Assembly: GCF_012910785.2 (NCBI RefSeq)
Contig: NZ_WTVH02000009.1
Span: forward strand, 744,001 to 808,000
DNA: 64,000 nt
DNA from: Aromatoleum buckelii
GTDB taxonomy: Bacteria > Pseudomonadota > Gammaproteobacteria > Burkholderiales > Rhodocyclaceae
Reading direction: 5' to 3'
The notes under the pieces are model-generated. The model was not told the DNA's origin. It made no database searches and saw only the letters and a list, made by a program, of their open reading frames with translations. Below, piece by piece: positions 8,731-18,039 of this stretch; position 1 is the first letter of the stretch; every line of letters starts with the position of its first letter. A program made the position numbers and the translations under genes.

Positions 8731-9873
8731 ATGCAAGTCAAGAAGCTCGCAGTCCTGTGCTCGTTCGCGTCGCTGTCGTTTGTTCAACCCGCTGTCGCGG
8801 ATATAACGGTCGGGGTTTCACTGTCGGCGACCGGCCCCGGTGCGTCGCTCGGCATTCCGGAGAAAAACGTCTTCGCGCTGCTGCCGACGCAGATCGCGGG
8901 GGAAAAAATCCATTACATCGTGCTCGACGACGCGACCGATCCGTCGATCGCGACGAAGAATGCGCGCAAGCTGGTCACGGAAAGCAGCGTCGACGTGCTG
9001 GTCGGCTCGTCGACGACGCCGGCCACTGCGGCGATGGCTGAAGTCGCAACAGAGAGCGGGACGCCGCAGGTCGCGATCAGCCCGGTGTCGCTGCCCGAGG
9101 ACCGCAACAAATGGGTGTTCCGTACGCCGCAGCAGAACAGCGTGATGGCCGATGCGCTGCTCGCTCACATGAAGGCGACGGGCGTCAAGACGCTCGGCTT
9201 CATCGGCTTTTCGGACGCCTACGGCGAAGACTGGCTCGGCGCCGTGAAGAGCCGCGCCGAAGCGGCGGGCATCAAGATGGTCGCGGTCGAGCGCTACGCG
9301 CGCGCCGACACGTCGGTCAGCGGGCAGGTGTTGAAGCTGGTCGCGGCGCGGCCCGACGCGGTGCTGGTGGTTGGCTCCGGAAGCCCCGCGGCGCTGCCGC
9401 AGACGACGCTCGGCGAGCGCGGGTACAAAGGCCAGATCTACCAGACCCACGCGGCCGCGAACCAAGCTTTCCTGAAGGTTGCGGGCAAGGCCGCCGAAGG
9501 CGCGATCATGCCGGTCGGCCCCGTCGTCGTCGTCGACCAGGTGCCGGACGCCCACCCCTCGAAGATGGCCGGGCGCGAGCTCGTGCGCAAATATGAAGCC
9601 GCGTACGGCGCAGGCTCGTTCTCGTCGTTCGCGGGTCACGCGTTCGATGCGTTCCGCCTCATCGAACAGGCGATCCCGGTCGCGCTGAAGGCCGCGAAGC
9701 CGGGAACGCCGCAGTTCCGCGCGGCGCTGCGGGACGCGATCGAGTCGAACAAGGAGGTTGTCGGCAGTCATGGCGTGTTCAACATGAGCGCGGCCGACCA
9801 CTTCGGTCTCGATGCGCGCTCGCACGTGCTCGTGAAGATCGAGAGCGGTGCGTACAAGATGATCCCGCAGTAA
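8731..9873 (+). CDS. ABC importer substrate-binding protein, second copy
   Basis: Periplasmic binding protein of the LivK family, 380 residues. It has a Sec signal peptide (MQVKKLAVLC through QPAVA, cleavage before DITVGVSLSATGPG). Start at 8731 follows an AGAGGAG ribosome site. It is the first gene of a beta-oxidation operon that has no permease or ATPase of its own. By inference it hands its ligand, likely a phenylpropanoid acid, to the LivHMGF core at 2748-6054 or to one elsewhere. Confidence 0.88.
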   Translation: MQVKKLAVLCSFASLSFVQPAVADITVGVSLSATGPGASLGIPEKNVFALLPTQIAGEKIHYIVLDDATDPSIATKNARKLVTESSVDVLVGSSTTPATAAMAEVATESGTPQVAISPVSLPEDRNKWVFRTPQQNSVMADALLAHMKATGVKTLGFIGFSDAYGEDWLGAVKSRAEAAGIKMVAVERYARADTSVSGQVLKLVAARPDAVLVVGSGSPAALPQTTLGERGYKGQIYQTHAAANQAFLKVAGKAAEGAIMPVGPVVVVDQVPDAHPSKMAGRELVRKYEAAYGAGSFSSFAGHAFDAFRLIEQAIPVALKAAKPGTPQFRAALRDAIESNKEVVGSHGVFNMSAADHFGLDARSHVLVKIESGAYKMIPQ

Positions 9874-9890
9874 CCCCAACGGAAAATCCC

Positions 9891-11744
9891 ATGAGCACCG
9901 TGATATCCGATATCGACGCGATGTTCGCCCGGCCGGTCGTGAACGTCGAGGCACGCCCCGATGGCAGCCGCATCCTGCGTTCCGGAATTCCGCTGCCGGA
10001 CAGCTACGCGCGCTGCGTCGGCGAGTGGCTCGAATGCTGGGCGCGCAACACTCCCGAGCGCCTGTTCCTCGCCGAGCGCAACGCGGCCGGCGAGTGGGAC
10101 CGCGTCAGCTATGGCGAAGCGCGCCGGCGCGTCGTCGCGATCGCGACTTGGCTGCTCGGCCAGAACCTGTCGGCCGAGCGGCCGGTGGCGATCCTCTCCG
10201 ACAACTCGATCGAGCATGCGCTGCTGATGCTCGCGGCGATGCACATCGGCGTGCCGTCGTGCGCGATCTCGTCGGGCAACTCGCTGATGTCGAAGGACTT
10301 CGCCAAGCTGAAGGCGAACATCGAGCTGTTGCGGCCGGGCGTCATCTATGCCGATCCGGTCGGCAGGTTCGCGGCGGCGATCGAGGCGATCGGACCACTG
10401 CACGACGGCGTCATCGTCGCCGGAGGCGGCAGCGAACCGACTGCCGGCTGCATGCCATTCGCCGATATCGAGGCGGACAGCGACGAGGCGGCAGTGATGG
10501 GCGCATACGCGCGCCTCACGCCGGACACCATCGCGAAGTTCCTGTTCACGTCCGGCTCGGTCGGCACGCCGAAAGCGGTCATCAACACTCAGCGCATGCT
10601 GTGCGCGAGCCAACTCGCGAAGGAGCTGGTGTGGCCTTTCCTAGTCGACGAGCCGCCGCTGCTGATGGAATGGCTGCCATGGAGCCACACTTTCGGCAGC
10701 AACCACAACTTCAACATGGTGCTGCGCTTCGGCGGCAGCATGTATCTCGACGACGGCAAGCCGACCCCGGCGCTGCTCGACAGGACGCTGCGCAACCTGC
10801 GCGACGTCTCGCCGACGATCTACTTCAGCGTGCCGCGCGCGTTCGACATGCTGGTGCCGGTGCTGCGTCGCGACAAGGTGCTGCGCGACAGCTTCTTCAA
10901 GCGCCTGAAACTGATCTTCTACGCCGGCGCGGCGCTGCCGCAGCACCTGTGGTCCGAGCTGGAGAACCTGTCCGAGGAAGCGACCGGCCGCCGCGTCACG
11001 ATGGTTTCGTCGTGGGGCTCGACCGAGACTTCGCCGCTCGCGACCGACTGCCATTTCCAGGCGGTGCGCTCGGGCGTCATCGGCGTGCCGGTGCCCGGCA
11101 CGGAACTGAAGCTGGTGCCTTCGGCCGACAAGCTCGAAGTGCGCGTCAGGGGGCCGAATGTGTTCCCCGGCTACTGGAAGCAGCCCGAGCTGACGGCGAA
11201 ATCTTTCGACGACGAAGGTTTCTACCTGATCGGCGACGCGGTCGAGTTCGTCGATCCGGCCCGTCCCGAACAGGGCCTGCTGTTCGACGGGCGCGTCGGT
11301 GAGGACTTCAAGCTGCTGACCGGCACGTGGGTGCATGTCGGAGCGCTGCGCGTGAAAGGCATCGACGCGCTCAAGCCGGTCGCGCAGGACATCGTCGTCA
11401 CCGGGCATGACCGCGACGACATCGGCTTCCTGGTGTTCCCGAACATCCCCGAATGCCGTTCGCTGTGCCCGGGACTGCCTGCCGATGCGCCGGTCGAGCA
11501 GGTGCTGTCGAACCCGGCGGTGCTCGCCCGCGTGCGTCTCGGCATGGCCGCGATGATGCAGGCCGGCGGCGGCTCGTCCACGTGCCCGACGCGCGCGCTG
11601 CTGATGGCCGAGCCGCCATCGGTCGAAGCCGGCGAGATCACTGACAAAGGCTACATCAACCAGCGCGCGGTGCTGACCCGGCGCCACGACCTCGTCGAAT
11701 CCCTGTACGCGGCGATGCCGGACAAGTCCGTCGTCACCGTGTAG
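9891..11744 (+). CDS. Feruloyl-CoA synthetase-like acyl-CoA ligase
   Basis: AMP-forming ligase, 617 residues, the length of the feruloyl-CoA synthetase subfamily rather than of benzoate ligases. The phosphate loop is FLFTSGSVGTPKAVINT, followed by WLPWSHTFGSNHNFNMVLRFGG, characteristic of Fcs. The C-terminal part lacks the usual TGK core of benzoate ligases. It probably activates cinnamate-, coumarate- or phenylpropanoate-type acids to CoA thioesters, the first step of the operon's beta-oxidation. The exact substrate cannot be told from sequence. It sits 18 bases after the binding-protein gene. Confidence 0.85.
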   Translation: MSTVISDIDAMFARPVVNVEARPDGSRILRSGIPLPDSYARCVGEWLECWARNTPERLFLAERNAAGEWDRVSYGEARRRVVAIATWLLGQNLSAERPVAILSDNSIEHALLMLAAMHIGVPSCAISSGNSLMSKDFAKLKANIELLRPGVIYADPVGRFAAAIEAIGPLHDGVIVAGGGSEPTAGCMPFADIEADSDEAAVMGAYARLTPDTIAKFLFTSGSVGTPKAVINTQRMLCASQLAKELVWPFLVDEPPLLMEWLPWSHTFGSNHNFNMVLRFGGSMYLDDGKPTPALLDRTLRNLRDVSPTIYFSVPRAFDMLVPVLRRDKVLRDSFFKRLKLIFYAGAALPQHLWSELENLSEEATGRRVTMVSSWGSTETSPLATDCHFQAVRSGVIGVPVPGTELKLVPSADKLEVRVRGPNVFPGYWKQPELTAKSFDDEGFYLIGDAVEFVDPARPEQGLLFDGRVGEDFKLLTGTWVHVGALRVKGIDALKPVAQDIVVTGHDRDDIGFLVFPNIPECRSLCPGLPADAPVEQVLSNPAVLARVRLGMAAMMQAGGGSSTCPTRALLMAEPPSVEAGEITDKGYINQRAVLTRRHDLVESLYAAMPDKSVVTV

Positions 11745-11770
11745 CCGGACGCCGACCGGAGAACTTCGGC

Positions 11771-12565
11771 ATGAATCACGAAAGGATCATTTTGATGACC
11801 GAACAACTGGTAAGAACCTCGTATGAGGACGACATCTACACCGTCACGCTGGCTCGCCCCGCGAAGCGCAACGCGATCAGCGACCGCCTGCTGGCCGCGA
11901 TCGACGACGCTTTCGCGACCATCCCGGACAGCGCGCGGGTGATCGTGCTGGCCGGGGAGGGTGAGCATTTCTGCGCCGGCCTCGACCTGACCGAGCACCA
12001 GCACCGCGAGCCTTTCGGCGTCATGAAGCACTCACAGGGTTGGCACCGCGTGTTCAGCCGCATCCAGAACGGCGGCATTCCGGTCGTCGCGGCGCTGCAC
12101 GGTGCGGTCATCGGCGGCGGCTTGGAGCTGGCGGCCGCGACGCACGTGCGCGTTGCCGAGCCGAACACGATCTATCAGCTGCCCGAAGGGCGCCACGGCA
12201 TTTTCGTCGGCGGGGGCGGTTCGGTGCGCGTCGCGCGGATCATCGGTGCCGGACGGATGGGTGAAATGATGCTGACCGGACGCATCCTCGATGCCGACGA
12301 AGGACAGCGCCTCGGCCTGTCGCATTACCTCGTTGGGCCCGGCGAAGCGCTCGCGAAGGCGCAGCAGCTCGCGCGCCGGATCGCCGAGAACGCGCCGATG
12401 GCGAACTGGGCGATGGTCACGTCGATCGCCCGCATCGAGAACATGGCGGCCGACGACGGCTTCTTCGTCGAGTCGCTGACCGCCGCGGTCACGCAGACCG
12501 GCCCGGAAGTCGCCGAGCGCATCGGCCAGTTCCTGCAGCGCAAAGGTCAGGGAGCACAGCGATGA
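11771..12565 (+). CDS. Enoyl-CoA hydratase/isomerase family
   Basis: Crotonase-fold protein, 264 residues, with substrate-entry motif ARPAKRNAIS, the oxyanion-hole segments HFCAGLDL and HGAVIGGGLELAAATH, and the active-site region PEGRHGIFVGGGGS. In this operon it would hydrate the aryl-enoyl-CoA double bond. Two starts are plausible: ATG 11771 after GGAGAA, and ATG 11795 (MTEQLVRTSYED) after AAAGGA. The longer one is given. The stop overlaps the thiolase start (ATGA at 12562). Confidence 0.88.
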   Translation: MNHERIILMTEQLVRTSYEDDIYTVTLARPAKRNAISDRLLAAIDDAFATIPDSARVIVLAGEGEHFCAGLDLTEHQHREPFGVMKHSQGWHRVFSRIQNGGIPVVAALHGAVIGGGLELAAATHVRVAEPNTIYQLPEGRHGIFVGGGGSVRVARIIGAGRMGEMMLTGRILDADEGQRLGLSHYLVGPGEALAKAQQLARRIAENAPMANWAMVTSIARIENMAADDGFFVESLTAAVTQTGPEVAERIGQFLQRKGQGAQR

Positions 12566-13827
12566 ACACGACGAATTCCTACGCCGCGTCGCAAGCCGCG
12601 GCCCATGCCGCGCGCTATGACGACATCTGGCTCGTCGCGGGCAGCCGCACGCCTTTCGCCGACTACAACGGCGTGCTGCGCGACGTGTCGCCGACCGACC
12701 TCGGCATCTTTGCGGCGCGCGCGCTGTTCGACAGGAGCGGCATCCCTGCCACTGAGATCGACGCGATCGTCGCCGGCAACATGGCACAGGCGAGTTTCGA
12801 CGCGTATTTCCTGCCACGCCACATCGGCCTGTATTCGGGGGTGAATCCGTCGGTGCCGGCACTGCTCGTGCAGCGGCTGTGCGGCACCGGCTTCGAGACG
12901 ATCATCGCCGCCGCCGACCAGATCACGCTCGGCAAGGCGAAAGTCGCGCTCGCCGTCGGCACCGAATCGATGTCGCGCAACCCGATCGCCGCGTACACGC
13001 ACCGCGCCGGTTTCCGCATGGGCCAGCTCGATTTCCGCGACTTCCTGTGGGAAGCGACGAAGGACACCGCGCCCGGCGCGAGCATGGGCGACACCGCCGA
13101 GAACCTCGCGAAGCGCTACGGCATCTCGCGCGACGAGGTCGACCGCTTCGCCGAGCAGAGCTTTGCACGCGCCGTCGCGGCGTGGGAGTCGGGCTGGTTC
13201 GCCGGCGAGGTGGCGCCCGTCGTCAATGCGAAATGGGAGCTCGACGGCTACAACGCCCGTTCGCTGAAGCTCGCCGACCGGGCTGAAGTGTGCGATCGCG
13301 ACGGCCATGTGCGCCCGACGTCGTTCGACGCGCTGCAAAAACTGAAACCCGCGTTCGGTGGCGTGCAGACAGGCGGCAACAGCTCGGCGATCGTCGATGG
13401 CGCGGCCGCGGTGATCGTCGCGCATGGCGACTGGGTGCGCGCGCACGGCATCCGCCCGCTCGCGCGCATCGTCGCGGCGGCGTCGGTGGCAGTGCCGCCG
13501 GAGATCATGGGCATCGGGCCGGCGCCGGCGATCCGTGCCGCAGCGGTGAAAGCCGGACTCACTGTCGGCGACCTCGGGCGCGTCGAGATCAACGAAGCCT
13601 TCGGCGCGCAATACCTCGCGTGCGAGCGCGAACTGGGGCTCGACCGCGAGCGTGCCAACGTGCATGGCGGCGCAATCGCGATCGGCCATCCGCTGGGTGC
13701 ATCCGGCGTGCGGCTGACGACGACGGTGGCGCGCGAGCTGCAGGAGGCGCGGCTGCAGTTCGGCGTGTCGTCGGCGTGCTGCGGCGGCGGCCAAGGTGTC
13801 GCGATCGTCGTCGAGAACGCCGACTGA
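12562..13827 (+). CDS. Acetyl-CoA acyltransferase (beta-ketothiolase)
   Basis: Thiolase, 421 residues, that cleaves a 3-oxoacyl-CoA with CoA to release acetyl-CoA. Active-site residues are visible: Cys107 in RLCGTGFE, His376 in [10 protein letters not shown], and Cys406 in SACCGGGQG. The N-terminus is about 20 residues longer than usual. In a phenylpropanoid pathway it would produce benzoyl-CoA or 4-hydroxybenzoyl-CoA. Translationally coupled to the hydratase by ATGA. Confidence 0.93.
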   Translation: MNTTNSYAASQAAAHAARYDDIWLVAGSRTPFADYNGVLRDVSPTDLGIFAARALFDRSGIPATEIDAIVAGNMAQASFDAYFLPRHIGLYSGVNPSVPALLVQRLCGTGFETIIAAADQITLGKAKVALAVGTESMSRNPIAAYTHRAGFRMGQLDFRDFLWEATKDTAPGASMGDTAENLAKRYGISRDEVDRFAEQSFARAVAAWESGWFAGEVAPVVNAKWELDGYNARSLKLADRAEVCDRDGHVRPTSFDALQKLKPAFGGVQTGGNSSAIVDGAAAVIVAHGDWVRAHGIRPLARIVAAASVAVPPEIMGIGPAPAIRAAAVKAGLTVGDLGRVEINEAFGAQYLACERELGLDRERANVHGGAIAIGHPLGASGVRLTTTVARELQEARLQFGVSSACCGGGQGVAIVVENAD

Positions 13828-13856
13828 ACGACCGGTCGCGGAAAAGGGGAAAAACG

Positions 13857-14624
13857 ATGAAACTCGAAAACAGCACTTTTATCGTCACCGGCGGGGCGTC
13901 TGGGCTCGGCGAAGCGACGGCGCGCGCGTTCCACGGCGCCGGCGCGAACCTCGTCATCGCGGACCTGAACAGCGTCGGCGGCGAAAAACTCGCCGATGAG
14001 CTCGGCGCCCGCGCGGCGTTCCACCGTACCGACGTCGCGTCCGAAGCCGATGCACGCGGCTGCGTCGAGCTCGCGCTCGCGCGCTTTGGCGCGCTCAACG
14101 GACTCGTCAACTGCGCGGGTATCGGCAGCGCCGCGAAAGTGCTCGGCCGCGACGGCCCGCATCCGCTCGACACGTTCGCGCGCATCGTGAACATCAACCT
14201 GGTCGGCACGTTCAACATGATCCGGCTCGCGTCCGAAGCGATGGCGAAAGGCGAGCCGAACGCCGGCGGCGAGCGTGGCGTGATCATCAACACCGCGTCG
14301 GTCGCCGCGTACGACGGCCAGATCGGCCAGGCCGGCTACGCCGCGTCGAAAGGCGGCATCGTGTCGATGACGCTGCCGATCGCGCGCGAGCTCGCGCGTT
14401 TCGGCATCCGCGTCGTGACGATCGCGCCGGGCCTGTTCCTGACGCCGATGATGCAGGCGCTGCCGCCCGAGGCGCAGAAATCGCTCGGCGAAGCCGTGCC
14501 GTTCCCGCCGCGCCTCGGCGAACCCGCCGAATACGCGCAGCTCGCGCGCCAGATCGTCGAGAACGCGATGCTCAACGGCGAGACGATCCGCCTCGACGGC
14601 GCGATCCGCCTCGCACCCCGCTAA
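13857..14624 (+). CDS. Short-chain 3-hydroxyacyl-CoA dehydrogenase
   Basis: SDR enzyme, 255 residues, of the type related to 3-hydroxyacyl-CoA dehydrogenase type II. NAD-binding motif [12 protein letters not shown] is at the N-terminus, NCAG follows near residue 85, and the catalytic pair is Tyr161 and Lys165 in YAASKGG. It would oxidise the 3-hydroxy-3-arylpropanoyl-CoA made by the hydratase to the 3-oxo thioester used by the thiolase. Start follows an AAAAGGGG ribosome site. Confidence 0.9.
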   Translation: MKLENSTFIVTGGASGLGEATARAFHGAGANLVIADLNSVGGEKLADELGARAAFHRTDVASEADARGCVELALARFGALNGLVNCAGIGSAAKVLGRDGPHPLDTFARIVNINLVGTFNMIRLASEAMAKGEPNAGGERGVIINTASVAAYDGQIGQAGYAASKGGIVSMTLPIARELARFGIRVVTIAPGLFLTPMMQALPPEAQKSLGEAVPFPPRLGEPAEYAQLARQIVENAMLNGETIRLDGAIRLAPR

Positions 14625-14663
14625 GACCACTTGGCCGGACCTGCGCCGGCCGGAGCCGCCACC

Positions 14664-16454
14664 ATGCACGATTACGCCGCGCCGCTGCGCGACATGCATT
14701 TCATCCTCCGCGAGCTGGCCGGGCAGGACGCGGTTTCTGCGCTGCCGGGATTCGAGGACGCGACGCCGGACGTCGTCGAGGCGATCCTGGACGAGGCGGG
14801 CAAGTTCGCCGCCGGCGTGCTCGGCCCGATCAACGCTCAGGGCGACGTGCAGGGTTGCCGGCTGGATGCCGACGGGCGCGTCGTCACGCCCGACGGCTGG
14901 AAGGATGCGTGGGACCGCTTCGTCGACGCCGGCTGGACCGGCCTGTCGCTGCCGCCGGAATTCGGCGGACAGGGCCTGCCGAAGCTCGTGTCGACGCCGG
15001 TGTGGGAGATGTGGTTCGCGACGAACATGGCGTTCGCGATGCTGCCGCAGCTGAACGTCGGCCAGGCCGAAGCCTTGCTGATCGCCGCCAGCGACGAGCT
15101 CAAGCAGACGTGGCTCCTCAAAGTCGTCAGCGGCGAGTGGGGCAGCACGATGAACCTTACCGAGCCGCAGGCGGGCTCCGACCTCGCGGCGACGCGCACC
15201 CGCGCCGAGCCTGCCGCCGACGGGATCTTCCGTCTGTTCGGCCAGAAGATCTTCATCTCTTACGGCGAGCACGAACTGACGAGCAACATCGTCCATCTCG
15301 TGCTCGCCCGGCTGCCCGACGCACCGGCCGGCGTCAAAGGGCTGTCGCTGTTCCTCGTGCCGAAATTCCTGCTCGACGCCGATGGCAATCCGGGGGCGAA
15401 GAACGACGTGCGCTGCATCGCGATCGAGCACAAGCTCGGCATCCACGGCAGCCCGACCTGCACGATGAGCTACGGCGACGCCGGCGGCGCCGTCGGCTGG
15501 CTCGTCGGCGCGCCGAACCGCGGCCTCGAGACGATGTTCATCATGATGAACGAAGCGCGCTTCGGCGTCGGCGTGCAGGGCGCCGGGCTCGGCGAGCGCG
15601 CCTATCAGCTCGCGCTCGGCTATGCGCGCGAACGCGTGCAGGGCCGCGACGCGATCACCGGCGAAGCCGGCCAGCCGATCCTCCATCACCCCGATGTCAA
15701 GCGCATGCTGCTGTCGATGCGCGCGCGGGTGATGGCGATGCGCACGCTGCTATACACCGCAGCCGGCTGGTTCGACTTCGCCGAGCATCATCCGGAGGCC
15801 GCCTTCGCCGCGAAATGCCGGCGTTACGTCGACCTGTTGATGCCGGTCGCGAAAGGCTGGTGCACCGAAGTCGGCCAGCAGGTCTGCAGCGACGCGATCC
15901 AGGTGTTCGGCGGCATGGGCTTCGTCGAGGAGACGGGCATCGCGCAGTTCGCCCGCGACGCGCGCATCATCACGATCTATGAAGGCACGACCGGCATCCA
16001 GGCCAACGACCTGATCGGCCGCAAGATCCTGCGCGAAGGCGGCGAGACGCTGCGCGAACTGATCGCGGACCTGCACGCGACTGCTGCGATGTTGCGCGAA
16101 GAGGCCCAGCTCGCGTCGCTTGCCGACGGATTCGCCGACAGCATTATCGCCGTCGAACGAGCGGCCGAGTGGGTGCTCGCGAACGGGAAGGAACGCTTTG
16201 CCGAAGTGCTCGCTGGCGCAGTGCCGTTCCTGCATCTGCTCGGGATCACGTGCGGTGCGTGGCAGATGGCGCGCGTCGCGCTCGCCGCGCGGCGACGGCT
16301 CGCGGCCGGCCAAGGCGACCCGGTGTACCTCGCGAGCCTCGTCGAGCTCGCCCGTTTCTACATCGCAAGCTTCGGCCCGCAGGCGGTGGCGTGCTCGCAG
16401 GCCGTGCGGGAAGCCGGCGGGCCCTTGATCCGCTTCCACCCTGCTGCCTTCTGA
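14664..16454 (+). CDS. Acyl-CoA dehydrogenase, long (about 600-residue) class
   Basis: FAD enzyme of 596 residues, the size of the AcdA/DmdC-like class that has an extra C-terminal domain. Visible motifs are MNLTEPQAGSDLAA in the beta-barrel domain and the catalytic-glutamate region IITIYEGTTGIQANDL. It would desaturate arylpropanoyl-CoA to the cinnamoyl-type thioester, so the operon could handle saturated as well as unsaturated side chains. Start at 14664 (MHDYAAPL) follows CCGGAG; an upstream ATG-less extension was discarded. Last gene of the operon. Confidence 0.92.
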   Translation: MHDYAAPLRDMHFILRELAGQDAVSALPGFEDATPDVVEAILDEAGKFAAGVLGPINAQGDVQGCRLDADGRVVTPDGWKDAWDRFVDAGWTGLSLPPEFGGQGLPKLVSTPVWEMWFATNMAFAMLPQLNVGQAEALLIAASDELKQTWLLKVVSGEWGSTMNLTEPQAGSDLAATRTRAEPAADGIFRLFGQKIFISYGEHELTSNIVHLVLARLPDAPAGVKGLSLFLVPKFLLDADGNPGAKNDVRCIAIEHKLGIHGSPTCTMSYGDAGGAVGWLVGAPNRGLETMFIMMNEARFGVGVQGAGLGERAYQLALGYARERVQGRDAITGEAGQPILHHPDVKRMLLSMRARVMAMRTLLYTAAGWFDFAEHHPEAAFAAKCRRYVDLLMPVAKGWCTEVGQQVCSDAIQVFGGMGFVEETGIAQFARDARIITIYEGTTGIQANDLIGRKILREGGETLRELIADLHATAAMLREEAQLASLADGFADSIIAVERAAEWVLANGKERFAEVLAGAVPFLHLLGITCGAWQMARVALAARRRLAAGQGDPVYLASLVELARFYIASFGPQAVACSQAVREAGGPLIRFHPAAF

Positions 16455-16507
16455 GCGAAGTAAGCCCCGCCGTGGCGAGGCAAAGTGAGACGGAGAAACA
16501 GCCGAGG

Positions 16508-16568
16508 CCGTTCGCCCTGAGCCTGTCGAAGGGCGCTGCCAGGGCTTCGACAAGCTCAGCCCGAACGG
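16508..16568. repeat. GTTCG...TGTCGAA inverted repeat (REP-like)
   Basis: Arms CCGTTCGCCCTGAGCCTGTC (16508 onward) and GACAAGCTCAGCCCGAACGG (ending 16568) are near-perfect inverted copies around a short loop. This matches a palindromic repeat common between genes in many beta- and gammaproteobacteria. A degraded copy is at 44391-44416. It lies between two converging genes and probably also terminates transcription. Confidence 0.75.
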
Positions 16569-16632
16569 TAATTAGCTGACGAGCCAATAATGGCGAATGG
16601 AAGCTGTTTCTCGAGAGCCCGCGCCGCCCGCT

Positions 16633-17862
16633 TCATTCGAGCCGCTGCCGCGTTGCGTCGAACTCCTTGCGATAGCGCTCGACGAGTTCGCGCGCGATCT
16701 GCCGCAGCTGCTGCGGCTCGGCGTTCAGGGCGTCGCCGATGCCGTCCGCGAGGTCCTCCAGCGCGACCGTCGCACGCACTTCCGGCGGCTCCCACGTCGC
16801 GGCGAAAGCCGCCTGCTTGCCGGGCCGTTCGCCCGCGGACGGGTGGAGCAAGTTGACGCGCGGCAGCGCGAAGGCCATCGCGACGATCCGGCCATGCAGG
16901 CTGCTGCCGCAGTACCCGCGACTCGCTGCGATCAGCGCGCAGATGTCCCAGATGTCGAGCGATTCGACGATCCTCAGCGGTGTCGCCGGCAGGCGCGCCG
17001 CGAGCCGCGCGTAGCAGGCGGTGTCGTCGTGCCACGGCGCTGCGCCGGCGCGAAACAGCACGACGCCGTGACCGCTCGAACGTGCGCTGCGTTCGAGCCC
17101 GGCGGCGATCGCGTCGAGCGTTGCGTCGGCGCCGAAGTCGGCGCTGAACTGAACCGCGAGATAACCTTGCGGGAACGCGGCGCGGATCTGCGCGATTTCG
17201 CCTACGCGCGCGTGCCGGGCAATGCGCTCGCCGAACAGCGCCGCGACCATGACTGCGGGATCGGGCACGAGCCGGGCGGTGATGCCTGCCGCGCCGAGCT
17301 GCGCGAGCGTCTCGCGGTCCCGCACGCCGACGACATCGGCAGCGCGAAGATTCGCGAGGACTTCGGTCCGCAATGCTTCGTCGCACTCGCGAAAGCCCGT
17401 GCCGCCGACCGCGTTGTAGATCAGGCGTGCAGCGGGGAAAAGATTCTGCGGCACGCAATAGGGTGCGAGGGCGCGAGTGCCCAGCCGGCGCTGCGCCCAT
17501 TCCAGCGCCTCTTCCGGGCGCGGGTCGAGGCGGGCGACGACTACGTGCGCGTCCCGCAGCGGGAGCAGCATCACCGCGGCGTGCCACGCGCCGCACGTGA
17601 GAATCTCGCCGCCGACGTGGATGAGGTTGACGCGGCGCTCACCACAGGCCGCCGCGAGTGGCCCGATCGCGCGGATCGCATGCCCGCCGAAACGCCGCAG
17701 ATCGGCGTCGACGAGACCGGCGAACACCGGCTTCCGGTCGTCGAGCATCGCGGCGACGACGTGCGGAAACAGCAGGTCGCCGAAGTTGTGGCGGTCGAAC
17801 GCGCCGAAAAGGATCGTCGCGATGTCCGTCTGCGGCTGGGGAACGACCTGACTTCCTGCCAC
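16633..17862 (-). CDS. Polysaccharide pyruvyl transferase family protein
   Basis: Protein of 409 residues. The N-terminal ATILFGAFDRHNFGDLLFPH matches the nucleotide-sugar-type fold start of the WcaK/AmsJ family, and the C-terminal GYCGSSLHGRIVAMAFALP matches its conserved SLHG loop. Start is taken at the GTG 17862 because AAGGAGA lies six bases upstream; an ATG at 17898 also opens the frame. There are no glycosyltransferase or capsule genes nearby, so a role in exopolysaccharide is doubtful. It is divergent from a B12 radical-SAM gene 177 bases away. Confidence 0.78.
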   Translation of the reverse strand: MAGSQVVPQPQTDIATILFGAFDRHNFGDLLFPHVVAAMLDDRKPVFAGLVDADLRRFGGHAIRAIGPLAAACGERRVNLIHVGGEILTCGAWHAAVMLLPLRDAHVVVARLDPRPEEALEWAQRRLGTRALAPYCVPQNLFPAARLIYNAVGGTGFRECDEALRTEVLANLRAADVVGVRDRETLAQLGAAGITARLVPDPAVMVAALFGERIARHARVGEIAQIRAAFPQGYLAVQFSADFGADATLDAIAAGLERSARSSGHGVVLFRAGAAPWHDDTACYARLAARLPATPLRIVESLDIWDICALIAASRGYCGSSLHGRIVAMAFALPRVNLLHPSAGERPGKQAAFAATWEPPEVRATVALEDLADGIGDALNAEPQQLRQIARELVERYRKEFDATRQRLE

Positions 17863-18039
17863 GACTGTCTCCTTTTGGTGTCCGCTGTCAGGCCGCAATG
17901 ATTGCCTCTAGAATGTGCGGCCCGAGCCCAGCGCAAACCTTGTGGCGATTCCCGAAGGATCAGGCCGTCACTGCCGTCAGCGGACGTTCCTGCCGCGACC
18001 CCGCTCACCGATCCGGTCTTCCCGACAGGTTCTCCTGCC

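Noticed and set aside
13248-15689. Minus-strand open frame of 813 codons
   Set aside because: Antisense to the thiolase, SDR and acyl-CoA dehydrogenase genes, all of which carry intact catalytic motifs on the plus strand.
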